From: an uncultured Oscillospiraceae bacterium
Lineage (GTDB): Bacteria > Bacillota > Clostridia > Oscillospirales > Acutalibacteraceae
Direction of reading: 5' to 3'
DNA: 35,006 nucleotides
Assembly: GCA_959596515.1 (NCBI GenBank)
Contig: CAUFXR010000015.1
Location: 1-35,006 of the forward strand
Position numbers and translations under genes: made by a program. This document shows positions 1 to 7,128 of the stretch, piece by piece (the stretch's first letter is position 1; every line of letters starts with the position of its first letter). The notes beneath the pieces are model-generated. The model searched no databases. It was not told where the DNA came from and saw only the letters and a program-made list of their open reading frames with translations.

Positions 1-78
1 ATTGTACCAGAAGGGCTGACGGGTCTTCAATTTTCATTTAACTTTACAGTCCGACAGAGAGACAAAGGAGGAAATGTT

Positions 79-1002
79 ATGCCCAATATGCCAATTGAGA
101 TTATTGTAATTCTAGTTCTTTTGATTATCCTGCTGTTGATTATTATCTGCAATATCAAAATTGTACCCCAGGCTCAGGCTTATGTTATGGAGCGCCTAGG
201 TGCCTATCATTCCACTTGGGGAACCGGACTCCATGTAAAGATTCCTTTCGTGGACCGGATCAGCCGAAAGGTGTCTCTGAAAGAGCAGGTAGTGGATTTC
301 CCGCCTCAGCCGGTTATCACCAAGGATAACGTAACCATGCAGATCGACACCGTGGTGTATTTCCAGATCACGGATCCGAAAATGTATACCTACGGTGTGG
401 AACGGCCGATCTCCGCCATTGAGAATCTGACCGCCACCACACTGAGAAATATTATCGGTGATCTGGAGCTGGATCACACCTTAACATCCCGCGACGTAAT
501 TAATACGAAGATCCGCGTGATTTTGGACGAAGCTACCGATGCCTGGGGCATCAAGGTCAACCGTGTGGAACTGAAAAACATCCTGCCGCCTCCTGAGATT
601 CAGGATGCCATGGAAAAGCAGATGAAGGCGGAGCGTGAACGCCGTGCCAAGATTCTGGATGCCGAAGGTGCCAAGAGAAGCGAAATCTTGGTGGCTGAGG
701 GTCATAAAGAAGCGGCGATTTTGCGCGCCGACGCTATGAAGGAAACCAAAATCCGCGAGGCACAGGGTGAGGCGGAGGCGATTCGCTCCGTTCAGCAGGC
801 TTACGCTGACAGCTTGAAGATTTTGAACGAAGCCAGCCCAACAGACCGAGTGATCGCTCTAAAGAGCCTGGAGGCTTTCCAAAAAGCTGCCGACGGTAAA
901 GCGACCAAAATTATTATCCCTTCTGAGATTCAGTCTATGGCTGGTTTAGCAACTTCGATAAAGGAGCTTTTCGTGGATAATAATAGTTCGGATCAGCAGT
1001 AA
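79..1002 (+). CDS. SPFH/stomatin-like (QmcA/paraslipin type) membrane protein
   Basis: A 307-residue protein of the stomatin/prohibitin/flotillin/HflK-HflC superfamily. Residues about 5-25 form one hydrophobic N-terminal anchor (IIVILVLLIILLLIIIC). The SPFH domain follows (start VPQAQAYVMERLGAYH), then from about residue 190 an Ala/Glu/Arg-rich coiled coil (AERERRAKILDAEGAKRSEI), the classic oligomerisation segment. The family makes large ring-like assemblies on the inner face of the membrane and is linked to membrane microdomains and protease control; a specific role cannot be read from sequence. Relatives are often paired with an NfeD protein, whose gene would lie upstream, outside the window. 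The start is set by AAAGGAGG at 65-72. A strong terminator follows at 1085. Confidence 0.93.
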   Translation: MPNMPIEIIVILVLLIILLLIIICNIKIVPQAQAYVMERLGAYHSTWGTGLHVKIPFVDRISRKVSLKEQVVDFPPQPVITKDNVTMQIDTVVYFQITDPKMYTYGVERPISAIENLTATTLRNIIGDLELDHTLTSRDVINTKIRVILDEATDAWGIKVNRVELKNILPPPEIQDAMEKQMKAERERRAKILDAEGAKRSEILVAEGHKEAAILRADAMKETKIREAQGEAEAIRSVQQAYADSLKILNEASPTDRVIALKSLEAFQKAADGKATKIIIPSEIQSMAGLATSIKELFVDNNSSDQQ

Positions 1003-1084
1003 TGCAGGTTACTTTCCAAATGGAATCCAGAAATTTTTAGAAATCACATGAGGCGAATTTTGCTAATTTAAATTTGATAGCGCT

Positions 1085-1122
1085 GCCGGCGCCTGTTTCC
1101 ACCAGGCGCCGGCCTTCTTTTT
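1085..1122 (+). terminator. Intrinsic terminator of the SPFH gene
   Basis: Perfect 11-bp GC-rich stem (1085-1095 pairs with 1103-1113, GCCGGCGCCTG) with a 7-nt loop, followed by CTTCTTTTT. It lies 83 bp after the stop codon. Confidence 0.9.
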
Positions 1123-1223
1123 ACCAACTGTTTGTCGCTTGATCGGGCGAACATGGAATACTCGGCAAAATCTCCAGAAACCCCATGAAAAGCAAGCAAA
1201 AATATTACTTGAAAAATTTCAGA

Positions 1224-1236
1224 AATTGCAATAGAA
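1224..1236 (+). repeat. attL core (13-bp direct repeat)
   Basis: AATTGCAATAGAA, identical to 9006-9018 next to the integrase. The copy lies in a TTGAAA-N17-TAGAAA arrangement (1209-1214 and 1232-1237). Confidence 0.7.
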
Positions 1237-1307
1237 AATCATATTTGTATAAAAATAAGCCGGGAACCCGCATAAACACTGGCTTTTTTGTTTTCTTGCT
1301 TCCTCTG

Positions 1308-1326
1308 TGGCTCTAAAATGGTTCTA
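1308..1326 (+). repeat. Left integrase arm-like site pair
   Basis: TGGCTCTA (1308-1315) and TGGTTCTA (1319-1326), spaced by AAA, so an 11-bp period. The same arrangement, with C and T swapped, occurs at 8890-8908 near the other end. Paired short direct repeats just inside both ends are what tyrosine-integrase arm-binding sites look like. Confidence 0.55.
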
Positions 1327-1368
1327 AAAAGAACCCCCACCGGAGAAAGGAGAAAAGCCCGGTAGGGG
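1327..1368 (-). terminator. Terminator downstream of the capsid fusion
   Basis: On the minus strand CCCC-T-ACCGG pairs with CCGGT-GGGG (plus-strand coordinates 1359-1368 with 1335-1343; one bulged base at 1364). It is followed by TTCTTTTT. It lies about 80 bp after the capsid stop codon. Confidence 0.75.
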
Positions 1369-1378
1369 AGAAGGAAAG

Positions 1379-1439
1379 TCCCACGCAAGCCTCGTGCGGC
1401 CCTAGTGGGATATATGGAGGTCGGCGGTTCACACCGACC
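1379..1439 (-). other. Two conserved-looking hairpins in the capsid 3' region
   Basis: Hairpin A: GGTCGG (1419-1424) pairs with CCGACC (1434-1439) around a 9-nt loop. Hairpin B: TCCCAC (1379-1384) pairs with GTGGGA (1405-1410), with an inner CGCA/TGCG stem (1384-1387 and 1395-1398). They lie between the capsid stop codon and its terminator, so they would be in the 3' UTR of the capsid mRNA; they could also act as DNA, for example a packaging or recognition site. Function unknown. Confidence 0.5.
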
Positions 1440-1448
1440 CCGTTTTAA

Positions 1449-3362
1449 TTAGGCACCCTGATACATTTTTACGAAACTTCCAACCTCAGAAGCGGCACCT
1501 GCAACGCAGCGAACCCCGGCTTTTTCGGTGTTGGTATCAAAGTCTGTCCACAGATTGATTTCAGGCTGTCCCGCATAGTTGAGATGGATCCGGCGGCCGT
1601 CTCCAAAATACACAACGTTGGCGGGAATTTGGCTGTCAATCCGAATACGATACCCAAGCGGGGCTTGTTCAGAAATTGGTTTACTCGGGTCTAGAATCGG
1701 TCTTTTTTGATCGTCCTTTAAACTAAGCAGCCAGTTGAAATAAGTAGAACTAGAAACATACCACTGAGCATTGTCAATGAAATCCGGGCCTAACATTCCG
1801 GCTAACTTCACCATATCGGCGAACGTAGGGGCGGTGCTTGACGCAAGTTTAACGGCGTTGGTGTCATCGGTATAGGATAGACCGGCAACCGCATCCAGAC
1901 AAATACCGTCCATTTTCTTAAGCATAGAAGCCATTAGAGTATTGGTCACGATTGTTTCAAGATTTCCAGCGGCGATCCTGACACCCATAGCACTGTATCC
2001 AGTGTTATAAGCATACTCGGAATGACTAATTGTTAATTTTCCTGGGACATATCCGTTTGTGGTGATTTCAGCGTTTTCCGTGTGCTCCTCTACGGTTTGT
2101 AGGGTAGCGATAGGAAGAACTAAGTTTCCCGCATGGTCAATAGCGGTCTTGGTTGCGTCTTCCAAAAATGCGCCTGGGGTCTTTTCAATGATAAACTGGT
2201 CAAGGATAGTTGTTGGAATTACATTAGTCATAGTGCTGGTGCTTCCGGCAGCTCTCTGCTCAACTAATTCATTGAAAAACTTTCTTTTTTCTGCATTTGC
2301 CATTTCATTCATAATATTTTTACTCCTCTCATAGTTAAAAGAATTTTGTTTTTGGGTAAAGTTTTTAAAATCGGGAGGCGGCTCGCAAAATCTCTTACTA
2401 TAACCGTACTCTGGATTAATGGAATCATAAAGCTCTAGGAGCTCTTTGGGTATCGAGTAAAGACTTATAGTTCTTAGCGGGAGCTTACGTTTTGCAAATG
2501 CTCGCATTTGTTCTTCTGTATTCGGAGCCATTTGCAAACCGTCCCAGCCATAAAAACTAGACCTATGACGATCCACGCTTTCAATTTTTTCAGCAATATC
2601 CCGATTCAATTCTTCAATCTCGGAAATAACGCTTGCGAGCATACCGTTTTTTTCATTAACAGTGCTAACATCATCTGGAACGCCCTCCGGTTTCCAGCTT
2701 CTAATGTCACATGCTTTTTGCTCTAATGATTTCAAGCGATCCAGATCATACTCCAAGCCCGCGAAACGATCTTCTTTCCTCATTTCAGGGATCGGAGGGA
2801 GAACCTTTTTCCCCATGTCTGCTAGTTTTCTATGGACATAAGCGCGTTGCTCTTCCGCAATGTGTCCAGCAGCGCCCGATCTGGCAAAAACACAAGTCTG
2901 CTCATAGGCAGGGAATGTCACCACGGCAACATCCCACAGCTTCCCGATTTTAGTTATTGTGTTTGTCCGTTCTGCCTTATTGTAGCTTTGCTCTTCAATA
3001 TTGAAAGCAAAAGACATTTTAGACAGGTTTCCGGCCTGGATTTCTTCCCATACCTCGCGCCCTCTGGTCGTGGTAAGAGTTGCGGACACTTTCAATCCGT
3101 GGTCATCAACTTGTAAAACCAAATTTCCGGCCTTAGTTCTTGCGATGGGTGCGCCCTCGTGATCGACATTTAAAACAACGTCGCTCATGTCGCAACCGTC
3201 AAAGGCGTTTTTGCTAATCACTTCAAAAAATTCAGTCCCAGTGAAAGGATCACGGTCCAATAAAGTTTTTTGCTCAAAGACAACCGCATAACCTTCAATT
3301 TTATTTCCCTCTGGTTGTAAATCAAAGGCGCGGTATTGTCTTCCGTCTTTAGAACTTAAAAT
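1449..3362 (-). CDS. HK97-type prohead protease / major capsid protein fusion
   Basis: One frame joins a phage prohead maturation protease to an HK97-fold major capsid protein. The protease part opens with IEGYAVVFEQ and contains VDHEG (probable catalytic His, about residue 68) and KMSFAF (probable catalytic Ser, about 117), then DVAVVTFPAY. A charged helical linker of about 150 residues, probably the scaffold/delta region, comes next. The capsid domain occupies roughly the last 300 residues (TTILDQFIIEKTPGAF to SEVGSFVKMYQGA). The first ATG/GTG/TTG is TTG at 3260, but conserved protease sequence continues 34 codons upstream to an in-frame TGA at 3372-3374. The best start is ATT at 3362, 5 nt after GAGGTG, giving 637 residues. 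No portal, terminase or tail gene is nearby. Product identity is strong; the start is uncertain. Confidence 0.88.
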   Translation of the reverse strand: MLSSKDGRQYRAFDLQPEGNKIEGYAVVFEQKTLLDRDPFTGTEFFEVISKNAFDGCDMSDVVLNVDHEGAPIARTKAGNLVLQVDDHGLKVSATLTTTRGREVWEEIQAGNLSKMSFAFNIEEQSYNKAERTNTITKIGKLWDVAVVTFPAYEQTCVFARSGAAGHIAEEQRAYVHRKLADMGKKVLPPIPEMRKEDRFAGLEYDLDRLKSLEQKACDIRSWKPEGVPDDVSTVNEKNGMLASVISEIEELNRDIAEKIESVDRHRSSFYGWDGLQMAPNTEEQMRAFAKRKLPLRTISLYSIPKELLELYDSINPEYGYSKRFCEPPPDFKNFTQKQNSFNYERSKNIMNEMANAEKRKFFNELVEQRAAGSTSTMTNVIPTTILDQFIIEKTPGAFLEDATKTAIDHAGNLVLPIATLQTVEEHTENAEITTNGYVPGKLTISHSEYAYNTGYSAMGVRIAAGNLETIVTNTLMASMLKKMDGICLDAVAGLSYTDDTNAVKLASSTAPTFADMVKLAGMLGPDFIDNAQWYVSSSTYFNWLLSLKDDQKRPILDPSKPISEQAPLGYRIRIDSQIPANVVYFGDGRRIHLNYAGQPEINLWTDFDTNTEKAGVRCVAGAASEVGSFVKMYQGA

Positions 3363-3546
3363 ATTAACACCTCATTTCAATTTGATGGTTTTGCCCTCTG
3401 GCGTGGCAAATGTCCTCTGACAAATGCCTTATATTTATCAAATAAAGCCGATTGGCCTTATTCTCATTAACCCCTTTAATGTGTGTTCATTCCAGAGTTG
3501 GAAAAAGTTACCCCCGCCGGTCCCTAAGGTTGTAAGTTTAGCAGGC
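3363..3546. other. 184-bp gap upstream of the capsid fusion, no clear gene
   Basis: No ORF with a start codon and ribosome site is visible on the minus strand here. Short open stretches, for example one ending at TGA 3372-3374, lack starts. It may be the scar of a lost upstream morphogenesis gene. Confidence 0.4.
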
Positions 3547-3966
3547 TTACCCGGGGGGTATTGCTGCTATGTGTGATTTCTTCCGTTGGTTTTTCCAGAC
3601 AAAAAACTCAATGAGTTCGATTATATCGTCGCGATCCGATGGAGAAAATGCGGTTATTTCTTCTATTAATTCCCAATCATTACGCACTTTTTCGGAATAT
3701 TGATACGGCTCATTATTTGATTCCATAAATTCAATTAATCTTTGATTTGGCTGTTTCCCTACATGGGCGCAATATTCTAGGTATTCAGAAATTTTAAAGG
3801 GTTGATTTTTTGCGGGATTCGTGGTATCGTGGTTATGGTTATTGAGGTTTGCACTTGTGACGCTGGCGGGCGTTGCAGGTGCTTTTTCTTTTATCTGGAC
3901 ACAATCACACTTTTCCCCTGGGTCTAAATGTGCGCCGCAGTTAGGGCACGTGGTATAGTAACTCAT
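3547..3966 (-). CDS. Zinc-ribbon protein of the satellite, function unknown
   Basis: 139 residues from ATG 3966, which has AAGGAGC 7 nt upstream; an earlier ATG at 4020 lacks a comparable site. The N-terminus CPNCGAHLDPGEKCDC is a four-cysteine zinc ribbon. Next come a low-complexity Pro/Ala/Asn/His linker (residues about 28-55) and a helical C-terminal half with many charged residues (EYLEYCAHVGKQPNQRLIEF). It sits between the iteron cluster and the capsid fusion in the same direction, so it is probably co-expressed with the capsid gene. It could be a small DNA-binding, packaging or capsid-accessory protein. I do not recognise a family. Confidence 0.75.
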   Translation of the reverse strand: MSYYTTCPNCGAHLDPGEKCDCVQIKEKAPATPASVTSANLNNHNHDTTNPAKNQPFKISEYLEYCAHVGKQPNQRLIEFMESNNEPYQYSEKVRNDWELIEEITAFSPSDRDDIIELIEFFVWKNQRKKSHIAAIPPG

Positions 3967-3991
3967 TGTGTTAGCTCCTTTCAAATATGTA

Positions 3992-4187
3992 CTTATTTGA
4001 CCTTTTACCGTCAGAGACACAGAACATGGTCAAGTAAACAAAAAAGCTAGTATTCATGCGGCCTAGCTTACTTGACCACATGGGCGAGTAAGCAACGCTT
4101 ATTTGACCATTTTATCCTCTTACTTGACCACCTGGTCAAATAAAGAAAAACATAGTAATAATCAGGTTTTTTACTCTTATTCGTCCA
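3992..4187. repeat. Iteron cluster, candidate replication origin
   Basis: Eight 12-mers related to CTTA(C/T)TTGACCA. Plus strand: 3992-4003, 4067-4078, 4098-4109, 4119-4130, and 4176-4187 (degenerate). Minus strand: 4027-4038, 4081-4092 (degenerate), 4133-4144. Two pairs form head-to-head palindromes with 2-bp centres (4067-4092 and 4119-4144). An A/T-rich stretch (4141-4175) lies beside them. The cluster is next to the primase-helicase gene, as in SaPI-type origins. It also lies upstream of the zinc-ribbon/capsid genes, so a second role as operator is possible. Confidence 0.7.
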
Positions 4188-4207
4188 CCTGGGTGTTCCT
4201 GACGGGG

Positions 4208-6079
4208 TTAGCTGTCAAATGGGCCTGTAAAATCTTCCGGCGTTTCTGCGAATTTAACCTTTTCTATGTACCACGTTTTTTCTTTTGAAAATCCGGTGGC
4301 AAAATACTTTATATCGCCGTTTTTCTTTAGATCATCTTTTGCTCTGCGGGTTGTTCTAAAACTGTATCCGGCTTCCTTTGCTTGTTCTTCCAGGTCTTTG
4401 GTTTTCATAGAACCGCCGGCCTCGTCCAGTGCGTGAAGTATGTATTCCTTGCAATCGTCACGCTTGGGCGCTGACGTTGCGACTGCGGCATCTGCTATAT
4501 AGTTCTTGTCACGCTTCCAAGAGGTTCCCTCGCGTTGAATTAATCCGTCCTGATCGATAGAAAATAAAATGGTTTCCTGCAATTCGGTATAATTATTTTT
4601 TTCATTCGATAGGTATCGGATTCCCTGGTCTTCGGTAAAGCCCGCCATGATAACCGATCGGGCAATATCCCACAGATCGGCGCTGTCTGCGATCCGATCC
4701 CGTCCATAAGCACCCTTGCGCTTGTTGGTGTGGCACACTACCAGAAAGGTTGTCCCATATTCTTCACCAAGGCTAATTAGCGGGGCCATACAGTCCCGCA
4801 TGGCGTTTCTGCTGCCCATATTGATATCAGGAGGGACGAACCCTTGCACCGGGTCAAAGACACATAAAACAAGCCGGAAGCTGCTTATAAACTGCTTCAT
4901 TTTATCGCTTCCGAATTTCATGTCACGCAGTTGTCCGTCTTCATCTTTCAGAAAATCGGGGCTTATAATGTTTTTCAGGTTTGCTCCTGCAAGGCGCAGC
5001 TTCTTTTTTAGTTTCTTTCTTACGCTGTCCTCCGTGGTCAAGAAACCAACTTTTTCCGGCTTGCGTGTATATCCGGGCGGGTCTAGGATACATGAGGCCC
5101 CATTACTTACCGCCGAAATAAGATTACACCAAACTGTAGTTTTACCAACGCCGCCATCAGCCGCCATTAGTGTTATTTGTCCCTCTGGAATCCACCCCGG
5201 AATAATCCAGGTCGCTTCCTCTTCCTCAAATTCGTCCAATGTTTTGAAGCAGGAGAGAAAAGAATCGTCCTCTATATCATTCCTGGTTTCTCCAGCCGTT
5301 GGCTCCCATTCTTTCGTGACCGTGATAAGCGCATCCAGCTTAATTAAAACGTCCTCGGGCTTGTCCATCTGAAACACGTCGGAAATATCGCCCTTTTCAG
5401 GCAAGCCGCTCCATTCGTCTGTTAAGTTAATCATTTTAACGCTTGCAGCATGGCCTATTAAAGCGTTGCAGGTTTCGACCGCAAAGTCTTTTCCTATTTT
5501 ATCGTTATCCGGGATAACAACAACGTTGCGGCCTTTTAGGGCTTCTGTATATTGTGGTAACCATTTCCCGGGGCCTGCGCCGTTAGCACCACAGACGGCT
5601 GTAAACCCATTCCTTTTCATGGTTTCCACGTCTTTTTCTCCCTCAACGACGTAAACCGTCCCGCCTGATTTCAGGGCGAGAAGATTATACAATACTGGTT
5701 CCCCTTTGTGTCCTCTAGTCCATTTCCCATTTTCTTTATGGCTCCATGAGAAAGACTTATCAGAAAAGCGTGTTTTCTGGTTCAATAGATTGCCGTCAAT
5801 ATCAGTGTAATTATACCTTGCCACGATTTCAGGCTTGGGGGCGGGTGCGGTTCTATTGTCAGGGAAAAGGTCATTTATGGTTAATCCAAGCTCGCTGACG
5901 ATTTCCTGAGGCGTACAGCCCACATGACAATTTAACAGTATTCTGCCATCGTCTCCCTCGGAAACTGATAGGCTGGCGCGTTGATCTTCATGTGCCGGAC
6001 ACTTGGCATAGTATTGGTTTCCGCTTCCTTTGGTTACGCCTTTTAACCGTGGAAGAAATTCATTCAAGGTCAGTTTCAA
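4208..6079 (-). CDS. TOPRIM primase with RepA/DnaB-like helicase domain
   Basis: 623 residues. The N-terminal primase zinc motif is C27-x2-H30 with C51-x3-C55. The TOPRIM domain has VVEGEKDV (E146) and IPDNDKIG (D191, D193). A RecA-fold ATPase follows, with Walker A DGGVGKTT at residues 308-315 and a Walker B-like LCVFDP near residue 403. The C-terminus resembles a winged helix (TKDLEEQAKEAGYSFRTTRR) and may bind the adjacent iterons. It would prime and unwind the element's own DNA. The start is TTG at 6079, placed directly after the TGA of the 32-residue ORF upstream, with a weak GGGAAG ribosome site, so expression may be translationally coupled. Confidence 0.9.
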   Translation of the reverse strand: MKLTLNEFLPRLKGVTKGSGNQYYAKCPAHEDQRASLSVSEGDDGRILLNCHVGCTPQEIVSELGLTINDLFPDNRTAPAPKPEIVARYNYTDIDGNLLNQKTRFSDKSFSWSHKENGKWTRGHKGEPVLYNLLALKSGGTVYVVEGEKDVETMKRNGFTAVCGANGAGPGKWLPQYTEALKGRNVVVIPDNDKIGKDFAVETCNALIGHAASVKMINLTDEWSGLPEKGDISDVFQMDKPEDVLIKLDALITVTKEWEPTAGETRNDIEDDSFLSCFKTLDEFEEEEATWIIPGWIPEGQITLMAADGGVGKTTVWCNLISAVSNGASCILDPPGYTRKPEKVGFLTTEDSVRKKLKKKLRLAGANLKNIISPDFLKDEDGQLRDMKFGSDKMKQFISSFRLVLCVFDPVQGFVPPDINMGSRNAMRDCMAPLISLGEEYGTTFLVVCHTNKRKGAYGRDRIADSADLWDIARSVIMAGFTEDQGIRYLSNEKNNYTELQETILFSIDQDGLIQREGTSWKRDKNYIADAAVATSAPKRDDCKEYILHALDEAGGSMKTKDLEEQAKEAGYSFRTTRRAKDDLKKNGDIKYFATGFSKEKTWYIEKVKFAETPEDFTGPFDS

Positions 6080-6178
6080 TCACTTCCCATCTTTTCGCCG
6101 CTCCTCGATGTATCCGCCGGCAAGTAGTGCGTTCAATACAAGAGAGATTATAAAGATCGCTGTGGTTAGTTCATTCAT
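6080..6178 (-). CDS. 32-residue single-span membrane peptide
   Basis: Short ORF starting MNELTTAIFIISLVLNALLA and ending GGYIEERRKDGK. It has one hydrophobic helix (residues about 5-23) and a basic tail, predicted N-out/C-in. Its ATG overlaps the stop of the HTH gene upstream (GATGAATGA), and its TGA directly abuts the TTG of the primase gene. This tight coupling in an operon supports it as a real gene despite its size. Function unknown; membrane-active peptides in phages and satellites can serve in exclusion or lysis timing, but nothing specific is visible. Confidence 0.6.
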   Translation of the reverse strand: MNELTTAIFIISLVLNALLAGGYIEERRKDGK

Positions 6179-6368
6179 CGGAATCACCATCAATCCCGCC
6201 GTAATAGTGCTCATTGAAATACTTGCGCGGGCATTTGCCAGCGACTACAATAAACCCTTGCGCCTTTAACTGCTCATTGAGTTCTTTAATAATCCGGTAA
6301 GCTGTAGTGGTGTGAACGTCAAGAGCTTTTGCGACCTCTTCAGCGTCAATATAATACTTGTTTCCCAT
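6171..6368 (-). CDS. Small HTH DNA-binding protein (excisionase/regulator type)
   Basis: 65 residues. A helix-turn-helix core (EEVAKALDVHTTTAYRIIKE) is followed by a basic wing-like segment with CPRKYFNEHYYG. This architecture is common for short phage and ICE proteins annotated as excisionase-like or HTH regulators. Ribosome site GGAGGTG lies 6 nt before the ATG. It sits second in the leftward operon, the place where satellites often carry Xis; a role in excision or in activating the replication genes is inferred. Confidence 0.75.
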   Translation of the reverse strand: MGNKYYIDAEEVAKALDVHTTTAYRIIKELNEQLKAQGFIVVAGKCPRKYFNEHYYGGIDGDSDE

Positions 6369-6371
6369 GCT

Positions 6372-6572
6372 TTACACCTCCGTTTCGATGATCTCAGTTA
6401 CATCGACACATAAAGCTTTAGCAATTCTACCGATTGTTGAAGGTCTCACACCTTTTCCGACTATGGCGTTGTTGAGTGTTGGTCTTGGTATATTTGCCTT
6501 TTTTGACAGGTCTCTGGAATCCATACAGGCTCTTGCCATTGCTAGTTCAAGCTTTTTCCGGTTTGCTTTCAC
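6372..6572 (-). CDS. Small XRE/Cro-like HTH protein
   Basis: 66 residues from GTG 6572, which has GGAGGTG 6 nt upstream; the ATG at 6587 lies inside that ribosome site and is unlikely to be the start. The sequence is a bare lambda-repressor fold: MARACMDSRDLSKKANIPRP, then TLNNAIVGKGVRPSTIGRIA, ending KALCVDVTEIIE. It is first in the leftward operon, transcribed from the consensus promoter at 6629-6657 and divergent from the CI-like repressor, so it most likely acts as Cro/Str in the switch. Confidence 0.85.
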   Translation of the reverse strand: MKANRKKLELAMARACMDSRDLSKKANIPRPTLNNAIVGKGVRPSTIGRIAKALCVDVTEIIETEV

Positions 6573-6603
6573 AATTTTCACCTCCATAAAGCACATTCAA
6601 ATT

Positions 6604-6702
6604 GTTCCGAAAATGTTCCGTTTTCTATATTATAGTACCAAATTCGTTCCATGTCAAGGTTTAACCCCTTTATTTTTTAAAAAATTGTTCCTTTTTTGTT
6701 CT
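6604..6702 (+). promoter_or_regulatory. Repeated GTTCC operators of the lysogeny switch
   Basis: GTTCC at 6604-6608, 6615-6619, 6646-6650 and 6687-6691, with GTTCT at 6698-6702. Two pairs have an exact 11-bp period (TTGTTCC N6 GTTCC type), placing them on one face of the helix. They overlap the leftward promoter, its start region and the likely start region of the repressor gene. They are probable sites for the CI-like and/or Cro-like protein. Confidence 0.6.
6629..6657 (-). promoter_or_regulatory. Leftward (replication/capsid) promoter of the satellite
   Basis: Perfect sigma-A promoter on the minus strand: TTGACA (6652-6657), 17-bp spacer, TATAAT (6629-6634). An operator-like GGAAC lies in the spacer (plus-strand GTTCC 6646-6650). 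Such a strong promoter would need tight repression in the integrated state. Confidence 0.88.
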
Positions 6703-6738
6703 GATTATGATATGCTTAATAACAATGGGGGTGTTAAT

Positions 6739-7104
6739 ATGGCCACGATAGGTGAACGGATAAAATTAGCCAGGAAGCAAGCCGGTTTTACACAAGAAAA
6801 ACTTGCAAAAAAGATTGGCGTTTCCATGATGAGTTTAAGGCGTTATGAGAATGATAGTCGAATTGTGACAAAACCAATTTTAGAAAAAATCGCTAATGCA
6901 CTAGAAATATCAACATCCGAATTAATGGGATATGAAAAAGGCAGTATTCCGCATTATTTAGAAACCGGTGATAAATCTGCAGCTTGGCGCAGACAAATGA
7001 ATCTTGCTTTTAACAGACTTAACGAAACAGGCCAAGAGGAGGCCGCTAAGCGTGTTCAGGAACTTACTAATATACCGACATACCAAAGTGACAAAGACAC
7101 CTGA
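6739..7104 (+). CDS. CI-like XRE repressor of the satellite
   Basis: 121 residues. N-terminal lambda-repressor HTH (IGERIKLARKQAGFTQEKLA, then KKIGVSMMSLRRYEND). The C-terminal helical segment (about 75-121) could dimerise; there is no LexA/S24 peptidase domain, so release from repression by RecA cleavage is unlikely. In PICIs such Stl-type repressors are relieved by binding a helper-phage protein; that is an inference here. Start ATG 6739 has GGGGGTG upstream. In-frame sequence runs farther upstream across the operator region but is not plausible coding. It is divergent from the Cro-like gene. Confidence 0.87.
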   Translation: MATIGERIKLARKQAGFTQEKLAKKIGVSMMSLRRYENDSRIVTKPILEKIANALEISTSELMGYEKGSIPHYLETGDKSAAWRRQMNLAFNRLNETGQEEAAKRVQELTNIPTYQSDKDT

Positions 7105-7128
7105 ATCGCCCTTGTAGCGAAAAATAAG

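Larger units (their letters stand above)
1003..1448. other. Gene-free stretch holding the host/element left junction
   Basis: 446 bp without a convincing gene. It contains the SPFH terminator (1085-1122), about 100 bp of apparent host DNA, the left copy of the 13-bp att repeat (1224-1236), a pair of integrase arm-like repeats (1308-1326), the minus-strand terminator of the capsid gene (1327-1368) and two further hairpins (1379-1439). Confidence 0.7.

Noticed and set aside
1419..1439. tRNA T-arm-like sequence (GGTCGGCGGTTCACACCGACC)
   Set aside because: No D-arm, anticodon arm or acceptor stem can be formed around it, so it is not a tRNA gene; kept only as a hairpin.
1449..3362. Encapsulin instead of phage capsid
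   Set aside because: The N-terminal prohead protease and the phage-type context (integrase, primase, repressor) point to a virus-derived capsid; no cargo gene is adjacent.
4716..5372. 218-codon open frame opposite the primase-helicase
   Set aside because: Antisense to a gene with clear motifs, no ribosome site, composition typical of a shadow frame.
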